Positions 45,424-53,222 of a stretch of 64,000 nt of DNA are shown piece after piece. The DNA is from RUG100 sp050953425 (GTDB taxonomy: Bacteria; Bacillota; Clostridia; Peptostreptococcales; Anaerovoracaceae). The position numbers were made by a program, and so were the translations under genes. Below the pieces are notes generated by a model. It was not told where the DNA came from. It did no database searches and saw only the letters and a program-made list of their open reading frames with translations. The stretch spans positions 157,956 to 221,955 of the forward strand of contig JBMNMQ010000005.1 of NCBI GenBank assembly GCA_050953425.1, read 5' to 3'. Each line of letters begins with the position of its first letter. Position 1 is the stretch's first letter.

Positions 45424-45741
45424 CTTGTTTTTTTTTGGATTCGTGATTTCCGCGATTTCTCCGTTTTTTGGATTCCCGGGTTCTCCGCTTTCCGGGTTTT
45501 TCGCCTTGTCGATTTGAGGCCCCGATTTCCTGCAGACAATTTCTTCACTCCTCGGTGCACGCCGGCGGGCGTGCAATGCATTTCCGCCGGCAGGCATGTA
45601 TTCCCGCTTTACATCGCACGCGGAGGTGCTTCGCGGCAGAAGCGGTGCCGCACAGCCGTTCCTTCGGCGGTTTCGATGAAGCGCTTCCTCGCCGCGCATT
45701 GCCCGCATCGCCTGCGGCATCGCCCGCAGGCCCGCCGACTA

Positions 45742-45770
45742 TTGAAAAGTGCGCCTTTTTGATATATAAT
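45742..45770 (+). promoter_or_regulatory. Promoter of yebC
   Basis: TTGAAA (45742-45747), 17-nt spacer, TATAAT (45765-45770). A near-consensus promoter with a leader of about 53 nt. Confidence 0.75.
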
Positions 45771-45829
45771 AGCACTCGTTGCAGAGACAAAACAATCACT
45801 GTTGATCAGTATACAAGGAGGTCCGCACG

Positions 45830-46552
45830 ATGGGCAGACATGGAACGATTGCAGGCAGAAAGGACGCGCAGGATAAGCGGCGCGCCGCCCTGTTCACGAA
45901 ATACGCACGCGCGATTACGGTGGCCGCACGAAACGGCGGCGATCCCGATTACAATGTGTCGCTGAAGCACGCGATAGAGCGGGCGAAGAGCATTAACATG
46001 CCCAACGACAACATCAACCGCGCCATCAAAAAGGGCACCGGCGAGCTCGAGGGTGTGAATTACGAGGAACTGAGCTTCGAGGGGTACGGCGCCAGCGGCG
46101 TCGCGGTCATCGTCGAAGCGCTGACCGACAACAAGAACCGCACCGCCAGTGCAGTGCGCAGTGCTTTTGACAAGTACGGCGGCAATCTCGGCACGCCGGG
46201 CTGTGTCTCCTATATGTTCTCCCGCAAGGGCGTAATCCTGATCGAGAAGACCGACGACATCGACGAAGATGCGCTGATGGAGACGGCGCTCGAGGCGGGC
46301 ATGGAGGATATGCAGACCTACGACGACTCGTTCGAGATTCTCACCGATCCGGACGATTTTATGGCCGTCAAGGATGCCCTGACCGAAGCCGGCTACAGTT
46401 TTGTCGAGGCGGATATTGAGAACATTCCGGCCAATGAATCGACGCCGAAGGATGAGGATGTCGAGAATCTGAAGAAGATGATCGAAACCCTCGAGGATAA
46501 CGACGATGTGCAGAAAGTCTATCACAACTGCGCAGTCGATCTGGAGAGCTGA
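45830..46552 (+). CDS. yebC: YebC/PmpR/TACO1-family protein
   Basis: A 240-residue protein of the YebC family, described as transcriptional regulators and, in recent work, as ribosome-associated factors that help translation of proline stretches. The N-terminus MGRHGTIAGRKDAQDKRRAA, the NMPNDNINRAIKKGTGE block and the YEGYGASGVAVIVE-like segment (LSFEGYGASGVAVIVEALT) are diagnostic. Length is standard. ATG follows AAGGAGG. It is monocistronic between its promoter and the 6S RNA promoter. Confidence 0.95.
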   Translation: MGRHGTIAGRKDAQDKRRAALFTKYARAITVAARNGGDPDYNVSLKHAIERAKSINMPNDNINRAIKKGTGELEGVNYEELSFEGYGASGVAVIVEALTDNKNRTASAVRSAFDKYGGNLGTPGCVSYMFSRKGVILIEKTDDIDEDALMETALEAGMEDMQTYDDSFEILTDPDDFMAVKDALTEAGYSFVEADIENIPANESTPKDEDVENLKKMIETLEDNDDVQKVYHNCAVDLES

Positions 46553-46592
46553 GAAAAACAAAAAAGAACATGCAGGAACCGCCTGCCTGCGG

Positions 46593-46621
46593 TTAACATT
46601 GCCGGCGGACGGTGGTATAAT
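46593..46621 (+). promoter_or_regulatory. Promoter of the 6S RNA
   Basis: TTAACA (46593-46598), 17-nt spacer, TATAAT (46616-46621), giving a start near 46628. Confidence 0.7.
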
Positions 46622-46653
46622 GAGCTCGTAGCAGAATAAGAACAACGGAAAAC

Positions 46654-46824
46654 ATCCTGGGCTGTTTGTTAAGGATCGTTAATTCAACCTACAGATTGAC
46701 GCAGGGAGCATGATATTTCGTGAAGATGCCGGGCCTCCTCAGAGTGGAAGGCAGACGCGCGGGATGAGCGCACCCACCTAGGGAAACTAGGGCGTGAATT
46801 GAGATCCTGACGGCACTCCGGGAT
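46654..46824 (+). ncRNA. ssrS: Candidate 6S RNA
   Basis: A non-coding segment with its own promoter. The closing stem pairs ATCCTGGG (46654-46661) with TCCGGGAT (46817-46824). The 3' half carries CACCTAGGGAAACTAGGG, then CCTGACGGCACTCCGGGA, which parallels the CACCTTGAACCAAGGG and CCTGCGGCGGCATCTCGG blocks of E. coli 6S RNA; a GATATTTC block is also shared. A T run (46824-46830) ends it. 6S RNA mimics an open promoter and binds the SigA holoenzyme. The assignment is by eye; a covariance-model search would settle it. The 5' end may be as early as 46628. Confidence 0.68.
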
Positions 46825-46980
46825 TTTTTATGCTTTTCCGGCCCGGCTGCGGCGCAGCAGATCACCTGCCGGTGTTCCTCAGAGCGGCAGTTTCTGTACG
46901 GGTCTTTGAGGGTGTGACTGATCACCCGGCCGCGCTGTCACCGTCCTGTCGGCAGCGAATCGCCCCGTGCCGCATTGCCC
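46825..46980. other. Intergenic region after the 6S RNA
   Basis: T-run terminator of the 6S RNA, then G+C-rich sequence with no visible gene. The convergent D,D-carboxypeptidase gene ends at 46981. Confidence 0.5.
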
Positions 46981-48246
46981 TCAGCTTTTTGACTTCTTCT
47001 GACCGCGGCAGCGTACCAGCACGACAACCAGAACGACGATCACGGCGCCGAGCAGGCAGGGCACAGCGATGGCGACGGCCAGATGCATGTTATGCAGCGA
47101 TGTGGTCAGCAGCGTTTCGTCGGCCAGCAGATCGGTGGTGCCGACGACGGTGCTGCCGCTGAGTACCTCCACGGTGCCGATTTTCGTTCCCTTCGACACG
47201 GGGAAGCGAAGGTGGTCGCTGAGTTCGGCCCTGCAGCGGAGATCCGCACTTTTAACGGATTTCGGGACCATCACTTTGACGCTTTTGGCGGCTTTGACCT
47301 TCTGGTTGTTCAGACCGCCGATTTGCATCGGCCGCAGTGACGGCTTGATCGTCAGCTCGTGATAGTGGCGCAGATAGTAGTTGAGCAGTTTCCTGGTATC
47401 CTGCACCATCGCATCCGCCGAGATGCCGCGCATGGTGACGATCGCCAGTTCCATGCCGTTTTTCCTGCCGACCGTGACGAGGTTGAAGGCGGATTCGGTG
47501 ATGTAGCCGGTCTTGCCGCCGATCACGGCCGGATGGTAGGAAGGCTGATACTTGACCATGCGGTGCGTGTTGTAGAGCTCCCGTTTTTTCGATTTATTGG
47601 TTCTCGGGATGACGTGGTAAAGTGTCGTAAAGATCTTTACGTACTGCGGATTGGCAAGAGCGGCCTGCGTGATCCTGGCCAGGTCCTCCGGACATGTATA
47701 ATGGTTCGGATCGTAGAGGCCGTGCGGGTTGGTGAAGTGCGTGTTCTTCAGATGCAGTTCTTTCGCCTTTTTATTCATCATTCCGGCGAATTTATGCACG
47801 CTGCCGCCGACGGATTCCGCGATGGCGACCGCGGCGTCGTTGGCAGAAGCAAGCTGTACCCCGTAGAGTGCTTCTTTGAGCGTCATCTTTTCACCGACCT
47901 TGAGGTCGATCGCGGTCGAAGAGGGGTCGATGCCGTAAACGGCGTTCTTGGAAGCTTTGACGGTTTGAGAGAGCGAATCGGCATTTTCCAGGGCCACCAG
48001 CATGGTCATGATTTTCGTGGTACTGGCGGGATAGAATTTCCCGGTTCCGTTCTTGCTGTAGAGTATGCGGCCGCTGTGGACGTCGAGTACGGCGGCTCCC
48101 TCGCAGTCGACGGATATTTGCTTTCCGGTGTCACGGTCTTTTGAGCCGGCGGCGGCCTGTGCCTGCAGAGGCAGACACATAATCAGCACGGCCGCGAGAA
48201 TGAGCGCCGCCGCGACTCTTCCGAAATGTAGTTGTTCCTGATTCAC
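46981..48246 (-). CDS. dacF: D-alanyl-D-alanine carboxypeptidase (PBP5/DacF type)
   Basis: A 421-residue penicillin-binding protein that trims the terminal D-Ala of peptidoglycan stems outside the membrane. N-terminal signal peptide with a hydrophobic core ending QAQAAAG; catalytic motifs FYPASTTKIMTM (SxxK), ASANDAAVA (SxN) and IGGKTGYIT (KTG). A C-terminal domain and a final transmembrane helix with basic tail RCRGQKKSKS anchor it, unlike the amphipathic anchor of many relatives. The start is GTG 48246, 6 nt after AGGAGG; the long upstream reading frame is not used. Confidence 0.93.
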   Translation of the reverse strand: MNQEQLHFGRVAAALILAAVLIMCLPLQAQAAAGSKDRDTGKQISVDCEGAAVLDVHSGRILYSKNGTGKFYPASTTKIMTMLVALENADSLSQTVKASKNAVYGIDPSSTAIDLKVGEKMTLKEALYGVQLASANDAAVAIAESVGGSVHKFAGMMNKKAKELHLKNTHFTNPHGLYDPNHYTCPEDLARITQAALANPQYVKIFTTLYHVIPRTNKSKKRELYNTHRMVKYQPSYHPAVIGGKTGYITESAFNLVTVGRKNGMELAIVTMRGISADAMVQDTRKLLNYYLRHYHELTIKPSLRPMQIGGLNNQKVKAAKSVKVMVPKSVKSADLRCRAELSDHLRFPVSKGTKIGTVEVLSGSTVVGTTDLLADETLLTTSLHNMHLAVAIAVPCLLGAVIVVLVVVLVRCRGQKKSKS

Positions 48247-48265
48247 AATGAACCTCCTGGCTACT

Positions 48266-48294
48266 ATTATGGGGATAAATGCCGTCGTCGTCAA
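48266..48294 (-). promoter_or_regulatory. Promoter of the D,D-carboxypeptidase gene
   Basis: Minus strand TTGACG (48294-48289), 17-nt spacer, CATAAT (48271-48266). Confidence 0.6.
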
Positions 48295-48395
48295 TCTTTT
48301 TTCAGGTCGTGCGTGCTTTCGGGCGGCGGGCCGCCTGTGCCTGCGCATGCAGTTTCTTTTGTATCTGCGCGGTCGGTGCAAAGACGTCCGCTTTA

Positions 48396-48404
48396 TGCTA
48401 TAAT
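48396..48404 (+). promoter_or_regulatory. Extended -10 promoter of the shikimate-kinase-like gene
   Basis: TGcTATAAT (48396-48404), about 58 nt before the start codon; no clear -35. Confidence 0.65.
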
Positions 48405-48462
48405 AGGTAACGATTCCGCTGGGAATGCGCCGGCGGAATTCTGCAACGGAGGAGCATGGCAT

Positions 48463-48960
48463 ATGGATAATATCATTTTGATCGGCATGCCGGGAAGCGG
48501 CAAGAGCACGGTCGGCGTGGTACTCGCCAAAGTGCTCGGTTACGGCTTTCTCGATGCGGATGTTCTTATTCAGCAGCGGGAAGGGAAGACGCTGCATGAG
48601 ATCCTGGACAGCGTCGGTCCTTGGGGGTTCAATAAGATTGAAGAAGATGTCAATCTCGGCATCAGCGTCGATCATACCGTGATCGCCACGGGCGGCAGTG
48701 CGGTTTACGGAGAACGGGCGATGCGCCACTTCGCCAATCTCGGGACCATCGTTTATCTCAGAGTGTCCTGCGAAGAGATGATCCGCCGCGTTGACAATGT
48801 GCCGGAGCGCGGCATTTCCGTCGCGGACGGCGTTACGCTGCAGGAACTCTATCGCGAGCGAGCGCCGCTGTATGAAAAATACGCCGATTTGACGGTCGAT
48901 GTCGACGGCTGTGATATCAGTAAATCCGTGACGCGGCTGCGCGCGGCCCTGGCAAAGTGA
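48463..48960 (+). CDS. Shikimate-kinase-like P-loop kinase
   Basis: A 165-residue small-molecule kinase. The Walker A loop is LIGMPGSGKSTVG and the substrate DxD-like element is FLDADVLI. The usual GGGA of shikimate kinase is ATGGSA, and the lid that normally contains RPLL reads NVPERGISVADGVTLQELY. This divergent subgroup is usually annotated as shikimate kinase in Clostridia, but the substrate is uncertain. No other aro gene is in the window. ATG 48463 follows GGAGGAG. A nitroreductase gene follows. Confidence 0.8.
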   Translation: MDNIILIGMPGSGKSTVGVVLAKVLGYGFLDADVLIQQREGKTLHEILDSVGPWGFNKIEEDVNLGISVDHTVIATGGSAVYGERAMRHFANLGTIVYLRVSCEEMIRRVDNVPERGISVADGVTLQELYRERAPLYEKYADLTVDVDGCDISKSVTRLRAALAK

Positions 48961-49070
48961 CTGCGGCGCCGCGAAATCCGAAACAGGAAAACAATGCTGC
49001 GCGGGAACGGCGTGCCGCAGGGTCGGCAGCCGCCGCGCGGAAAAACCGGCTGATTGGAAGTGGAAGCAGT

Positions 49071-49820
49071 ATGGATATGGAAACAATGAGTATGAAAGAA
49101 GCAATTCGCGCCCGCGTTTCCCGGCGCAGCTATACCCGGGAGCCGCTGGATGAAGAGACGCTGATCGCCCTCTACGATGCCGTCGAGGAATGCAATCGGC
49201 TGAGCGGGTTGAACATTCATCTGATCGCCGATGACCCGGCGGCTTTTTCCGGATTGCGAGCGCGGAATTTCAGCGGCGTACAGAACTATTTTGAAATGAT
49301 CGGCGCGGCCGATGATCCCGACCTCGATGAAAAAACCGGCTATTTCGGCGAGAGCCTGGTGCTGCTGGCAACGCGGCTCGGCCTCGGCACCTGCTGGGTG
49401 ACGGACAGCTATGATCCGCTGCGCGTGCGGGTGCAGCCGCAGGAGGGCGAAGTCCTGCGCTGTGTGATCGTCGTCGGGCACGCCCGTGAGAAGATCACCA
49501 TGCGGGAACGTTCCGCGGCCCGCTCGATCCGGCATCGACGCAAGGAAATCCGCGAGATGCTGGTGTCCGAGGAACCGGTTGAAAACTGGGTGATCGACGG
49601 CATGCGCTGTGTCCAGCGCGCGCCCTCGTCGCGCAACCGGCAGCCGGTGCTGTTCTACTATACCGACGGGGCGGCGGCCGCCCGCGTCAAGGGAGAGGGA
49701 GCCTGCGATCTGATCGATCTGGGCATCGCCAAGCTGCACTTCGGCATCGGTGTCGGCCGCGGACGCTGGGATTTCGGCAACGGCGGCATTTTTGAGTATG
49801 AGTCCGGAGAAGATTTCTGA
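49071..49820 (+). CDS. Nitroreductase-family protein
   Basis: A 249-residue flavoprotein of the nitroreductase fold, probably FMN-dependent. The N-terminal VSRRSYTREPLDEETL is typical, and ESLVLLATRLGLGTCWVTDSY is the conserved GxGxCW core. The C-terminal half (APSSRNRQPVLFYYTDG, AKLHFGIGVG) suggests a duplicated or extended form, as in the putative nitroreductase TM1586 group. Start ATG 49071 is chosen by homology; a GTG at 48957 overlapping the kinase stop codon would add 38 low-complexity residues. Substrate unknown. Confidence 0.83.
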   Translation: MDMETMSMKEAIRARVSRRSYTREPLDEETLIALYDAVEECNRLSGLNIHLIADDPAAFSGLRARNFSGVQNYFEMIGAADDPDLDEKTGYFGESLVLLATRLGLGTCWVTDSYDPLRVRVQPQEGEVLRCVIVVGHAREKITMRERSAARSIRHRRKEIREMLVSEEPVENWVIDGMRCVQRAPSSRNRQPVLFYYTDGAAAARVKGEGACDLIDLGIAKLHFGIGVGRGRWDFGNGGIFEYESGEDF

Positions 49821-49883
49821 CACTTCTGCGGGAGCGGCGTCCAGGGGAATGCGCTGATTCACGCCGCGGATCATATCGCAAAG

Positions 49884-49931
49884 AACGCTGCGGCACGCCG
49901 CCGAGGAAGGCGGCAGGTGCATCGCAGCGTT
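49884..49931. terminator. Terminator, probably bidirectional
   Basis: AACGCTGCG (49884-49892) pairs with CGCAGCGTT (49923-49931), with an inner GCCGCC/GGCGGC stem, then TTTGTATT. It separates the convergent nitroreductase and UPF0210 genes. Confidence 0.75.
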
Positions 49932-49963
49932 TTGTATTGCCGTTTTGTTAACGTCAGTACGCG

Positions 49964-51322
49964 TCAGTTTTTCAGCGCCTGTACCGGAGCCGGAATGCGG
50001 CCGCCGCGGCGGATCATCGCCGCCGGCGATTTGTTCGGCAGCGCCATCACCGGGCCCTTGCCGAGCAGGCCGCCGAAGTCGAGCTCTTCTCCCTCTTTGA
50101 GGCCGATGGCCGGAATCACGCGGACGGCGGTGGTCTTGCTGTTGACCATGCCGATCGCGGCTTCGTCGGCGATCATTCCGGAGATAACTTCGGCCGTTGT
50201 GTCGCCGGGGATGACGATCATGTCGAGACCGACCGAGCAGACCGCGGTCATCGCTTCCAGCTTGATCACCGAGAGGGCGCCGTCGCGGGCCGCCTTGATC
50301 ATGCCGGCGTCTTCGGTCACCGGAATGAAGGCGCCGGAGAGTCCGCCGACGCTGCTGCTGGCCATCAGACCGCCTTTTTTGACGGCGTCGTTGAGCATCG
50401 CCAGCGCCGCCGTGGTGCCGCAGGCACCGCACTGTTCGAGACCGATCTCCTCGAGGATATAGGCGACCGAATCGCCGATGGCCGGCGTCGGCGCCAGGGA
50501 GAGATCAATGATGCCGAACGGCACGTCGAGCATGCGGCTCGCCTCGGTGCCGACCAGCTGGCCCATGCGGGTGATTTTGAAGGCCGTCTTTTTGATCGTG
50601 TCGGCCACCGCCTGCAGATCGGCCTTGTCGTCCATCTTGGCCAGTGCCGCCCGCACGACGCCGGGCCCGGAGACGCCGACGTTGAGCACGCAGTCCGGCT
50701 CGCCGGGACCGTGGAAGGCGCCGGCCATGAAGGGGTTGTCCTCCGGTGCATTGCAGAAGACCACCAGTTTGGCCGCGCCGATGCACTGCCGGTCGCTGGT
50801 CGCTTCGGCGGTGCGGCGCACGACGCCGCCCATCAGGGCGACGGCATCCATGTTGATGCCGGCCTTGGTGCTGCCGATATTGACGGAGGAGCAGACGTAT
50901 TCGGTGTCGGCCAGAGCCTCCGGGATTGCGTTGATCAGGGCGCGGTCGCCGGGGGAAAAGCCCTTGTGCACGAGCGCCGAGTAGCCGCCGATGAAGTTGA
51001 CCCCGACGGCTTTCGCGGCGCGGTCGAGGGTTTTCGCGTAGCGCACCGGATCGCCGCCGCTGACGCCGGCCAGCATCGCGATCGGGGTCACCGAGATGCG
51101 CTTGTTGACGATGGGAATGCCGTACTTGGCCTCGATTTTTTCGCCGGTGGAAACGAGGTCGCTGGCGCAGCGGGTGATCTTGTCGTAGATCTTGCCGCAG
51201 GAGGCGTCGATGTCGCTGTCGGCGCAGTCGAGCAGGGAAATGCCCATGGTGATCGTGCGGATGTCGAGGTGCTCATCCTGGATCATGCGGATCGTTTCAA
51301 GAATGTCCTGTGTATTCAGCAT
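49964..51322 (-). CDS. UPF0210/DUF711-family protein
   Basis: A 452-residue conserved protein of unknown function (PFL family). Highly conserved blocks are ISLLDCADSD, VNKRISVTPIAML, VNFIGGYSALVHKG and GACGTTAALAMLNDAVKKGG. The enzyme core resembles glycyl-radical or TIM-barrel proteins only distantly, so no activity is assigned. ATG follows GGAGGACC. It is 10 nt after the ACT-domain gene, a pairing seen across Bacteria and Archaea. Confidence 0.92.
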   Translation of the reverse strand: MLNTQDILETIRMIQDEHLDIRTITMGISLLDCADSDIDASCGKIYDKITRCASDLVSTGEKIEAKYGIPIVNKRISVTPIAMLAGVSGGDPVRYAKTLDRAAKAVGVNFIGGYSALVHKGFSPGDRALINAIPEALADTEYVCSSVNIGSTKAGINMDAVALMGGVVRRTAEATSDRQCIGAAKLVVFCNAPEDNPFMAGAFHGPGEPDCVLNVGVSGPGVVRAALAKMDDKADLQAVADTIKKTAFKITRMGQLVGTEASRMLDVPFGIIDLSLAPTPAIGDSVAYILEEIGLEQCGACGTTAALAMLNDAVKKGGLMASSSVGGLSGAFIPVTEDAGMIKAARDGALSVIKLEAMTAVCSVGLDMIVIPGDTTAEVISGMIADEAAIGMVNSKTTAVRVIPAIGLKEGEELDFGGLLGKGPVMALPNKSPAAMIRRGGRIPAPVQALKN

Positions 51323-51332
51323 GTGGTCCTCC

Positions 51333-51596
51333 TCAGATGCGGTGCATGGAATTGAAAATGTCCTCGTGCATCACGTGGCAGTTCATGCCCCTGACGTTTT
51401 CGTTGAGGCGGTTTTCCAGCTCCTTCAGTTCGCAGTTGAGGTCTGAGATGTCGATCAGCATGATCATCGCAAAGTAGTCCTGCAGCACGGACTGCGTGAC
51501 CTCGATGACGTTGGCGTTGGCTTTGGCGCATTCGCCGCTGACGGCGGCGAGGATGCCGACCATGTCACGGCCGATAACGGATACGACTGCTTTCAT
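51333..51596 (-). CDS. ACT-domain protein (UPF0237)
   Basis: An 87-residue protein consisting of one ACT domain (MKAVVSVIGRDMVGILAAVS, then ANANVIEVTQSVL). ACT domains bind amino acids and regulate partner enzymes; here the partner is presumably the UPF0210 protein encoded next. ATG 51596 is 6 nt after GGAGG. Two 17-bp direct repeats lie upstream. Confidence 0.92.
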   Translation of the reverse strand: MKAVVSVIGRDMVGILAAVSGECAKANANVIEVTQSVLQDYFAMIMLIDISDLNCELKELENRLNENVRGMNCHVMHEDIFNSMHRI

Positions 51597-51625
51597 AGGA
51601 TACCTCCAGGTCTTGTATTGTCTTG

Positions 51626-51674
51626 TGTCGTCCAATGTCTGATTCTGTTATTGTTTATGTCGTTCTATGTCTGA
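51626..51674. repeat. 17-bp direct repeats upstream of the ACT gene
   Basis: TGTCGTCCAATGTCTGA (51626-51642) and TGTCGTTCTATGTCTGA (51658-51674), two mismatches, 32-bp period (about three helix turns). They lie 30-78 nt before the ACT gene start, in its promoter region, and could be an operator. The rest of the 51597-51879 gap shows no gene. Confidence 0.6.
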
Positions 51675-51879
51675 TGCTGTCCGGCGGGTTTTCTTCCGCG
51701 CGGCATCCTGCGCTGCCTGGCCTGCTGTGCCCGCTGCGACGCGGTTCGCCCGGTGCGCCGCTTTGCAGGCAGTGCTCCGCAGGGCGATGCAGTCAGCTGG
51801 TCGGTTGCGTAGTGTCAGCGTCAGCCTCGGTGGAGTATTGTTCGGGTGTCGCCGGGATGCCGTTCGGGACGCATGCCGC

Positions 51880-52920
51880 TCAGGACGTTAGTATTTTAAC
51901 ACAATATTCCCCGTCTTTTAAGTCATGATTGATATGCCAGTGAAACCGCGTCCCCGGCCAGAGCCGCTCCCAGCGGCGCCGGTTGCAGGCTTTGTGGCCG
52001 ATGAGGGCGGAAAAGCAGCGGGAGTCGGCTTCGATGCGGAGCGCCGGCGGCAGCTGCGGCGGGGTGCCGCGGCAGAGCCGGGCAAGCTGCCGGTCGACGT
52101 TCTCGCGTGCCAGGCGGCCTTCGACCAGCTGGCGAAAGGCCGGGTGATAGCCGCCGCCGAGATCGGCCGCGGGCGTGATCAGATCGGTGCTCTTGAGGCC
52201 GACGCGGAGGATCGTGACGCCCGCCCGATCGAGAATGCGGTACATCGCGGCCGTCGTCGCTACGGCTTCTTCCTCGCTGAGCGGGCGGTATTCGCCGCGG
52301 CGCGTCATTTCCGCCAGTTCGGTATGCGGCAGCACAACCGTCGGGTAGAGGCGTGCCTGCTGCGGCGCCAGGGCAGCCGCTCTTTGCGCCGAATGCACGG
52401 CCTTTTCCCGGGTGTCGCCGGGCAGCCCGATCATCAGCTGGATGCCGAAGGCAAAGCCGGCCTCGCGCAGCATCCGGCAGGCCCGCTCGATGTCTTCGGC
52501 CGTGTGGCCGCGGCGGCTGCGCGCGAGTACCTCGGGATCAAAGCTCTGCGCGCCGAGCTCCACGGTGTCGACCGCATAGCGACGCAGGCGGTCGAGGACG
52601 GTTTTGTCGATGAAATCGGGGCGGGTCGAGAGGCGGATGCGGTCGATCAGGCCGCGCCGCTTGCAGTCGCAGGCGGCGTCCAGCAGCTCCGTCTGTTCGG
52701 TGGCGGGGATGCCGGTAAAGCTGCCGCCGTAGAAAGCCAGTTCGATGGCTTCCAGACCGCGTCCCCGCAGCGTCGGCAGATACTGCGCCACGGTGCGTCT
52801 GACATCGGCGGCGGTGACCGGCGCGGAGCGGGCGGTGATGGTCTTCTGGTCGCAGAAGACGCAGCGGTGCGGGCAGCCGCGGTGGGGGATGAACAGGGGA
52901 ATGATGGCATGGCGTTTCAT
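51880..52920 (-). CDS. Radical SAM protein, Elp3-like core
   Basis: A 346-residue radical SAM enzyme. The cluster motif is PHRGCPHRCVFCDQ (CxxxCxxC), followed by ELAFYGGSFTGIP, RLSTRPDFID and GIQLMIGLPGD, typical of the Elp3/HemN-like group. The acetyltransferase half of Elp3 is missing. Substrate unknown. The start ATG 52920 is preceded by TATAAT only 6 nt away and no ribosome binding site, so it is probably leaderless. It is divergent from a 36-codon gene and ung. Confidence 0.87.
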   Translation of the reverse strand: MKRHAIIPLFIPHRGCPHRCVFCDQKTITARSAPVTAADVRRTVAQYLPTLRGRGLEAIELAFYGGSFTGIPATEQTELLDAACDCKRRGLIDRIRLSTRPDFIDKTVLDRLRRYAVDTVELGAQSFDPEVLARSRRGHTAEDIERACRMLREAGFAFGIQLMIGLPGDTREKAVHSAQRAAALAPQQARLYPTVVLPHTELAEMTRRGEYRPLSEEEAVATTAAMYRILDRAGVTILRVGLKSTDLITPAADLGGGYHPAFRQLVEGRLARENVDRQLARLCRGTPPQLPPALRIEADSRCFSALIGHKACNRRRWERLWPGTRFHWHINHDLKDGEYCVKILTS

Positions 52921-52926
52921 GACTGT

Positions 52927-52955
52927 ATTATACATGGCGGCCGGCGGTTTGTCAT
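52927..52955 (-). promoter_or_regulatory. Leaderless promoter of the radical SAM gene
   Basis: Minus strand ATGACA (52955-52950), 17-nt spacer, TATAAT (52932-52927), then ACAGTC and ATG. Its -35 overlaps the -35 of the opposite promoter. Confidence 0.7.
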
Positions 52956-52977
52956 CGGCCGGCTCCTGTGTTAATAT
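52949..52977 (+). promoter_or_regulatory. Promoter of the 36-residue membrane protein gene
   Basis: TTGTCA (52949-52954), 17-nt spacer, TAATAT (52972-52977). It shares its -35 bases with the divergent radical SAM promoter. Confidence 0.6.
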
Positions 52978-53052
52978 GATTTCCAACGGCGCACGGCAGC
53001 GCAGCGGAGAGGATGGGCGGCTGTGCACGGCGGCGCCGCCGGAGGAAACGAC

Positions 53053-53163
53053 ATGAAGAAACAGAAGAATATCAGAAAGTGGCTGATGATCGGCGCCGCA
53101 TGTCTCTTTGTCGCCGGCCTGGTCTTCTATATTGTGCGGGCGGCGCTGGGCTACCTCGACTGA
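53053..53163 (+). CDS. Small single-span membrane protein
   Basis: A 36-residue protein: basic MKKQKNIRKWL, a hydrophobic helix (about residues 12-28, MIGAACLFVAGLVFYIV) and a short RAALGYLD tail. GGAGG lies 7 nt before the ATG and a plausible promoter is 75 nt upstream, which supports real expression. The charge pattern predicts an inside N-terminus. No family is recognised. The ung promoter begins 25 nt after its stop codon. Confidence 0.7.
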   Translation: MKKQKNIRKWLMIGAACLFVAGLVFYIVRAALGYLD

Positions 53164-53187
53164 CCGACGCTGCACACGACACATCGG

Positions 53188-53216
53188 TTGATTCCGGCAC
53201 GGCGACAGCGTATAAT
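53188..53216 (+). promoter_or_regulatory. Leaderless promoter of ung
   Basis: TTGATT (53188-53193), 17-nt spacer, TATAAT (53211-53216), then GAAAGC and ATG. Confidence 0.7.
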
Positions 53217-53222
53217 GAAAGC

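Larger units (their letters stand above)
45352..45829. other. Intergenic region between tRNA-Arg and yebC
   Basis: No gene is seen. It holds the minus-strand tRNA promoter, a T/C-rich stretch (45420-45500), a G+C-rich part with no start or binding site, and the yebC promoter at the right end. Confidence 0.55.

Noticed and set aside
46654..46824. Riboswitch (glycine, guanidine or c-di-AMP type) or small SRP RNA
   Set aside because: None of their core motifs fits, and no gene follows on the same strand; the 6S pattern explains the sequence better.
48247..49104. N-terminal extension of the D,D-carboxypeptidase reading frame
   Set aside because: It crosses the divergent kinase gene; the signal peptide, AGGAGG and GTG at 48246 define the real start.
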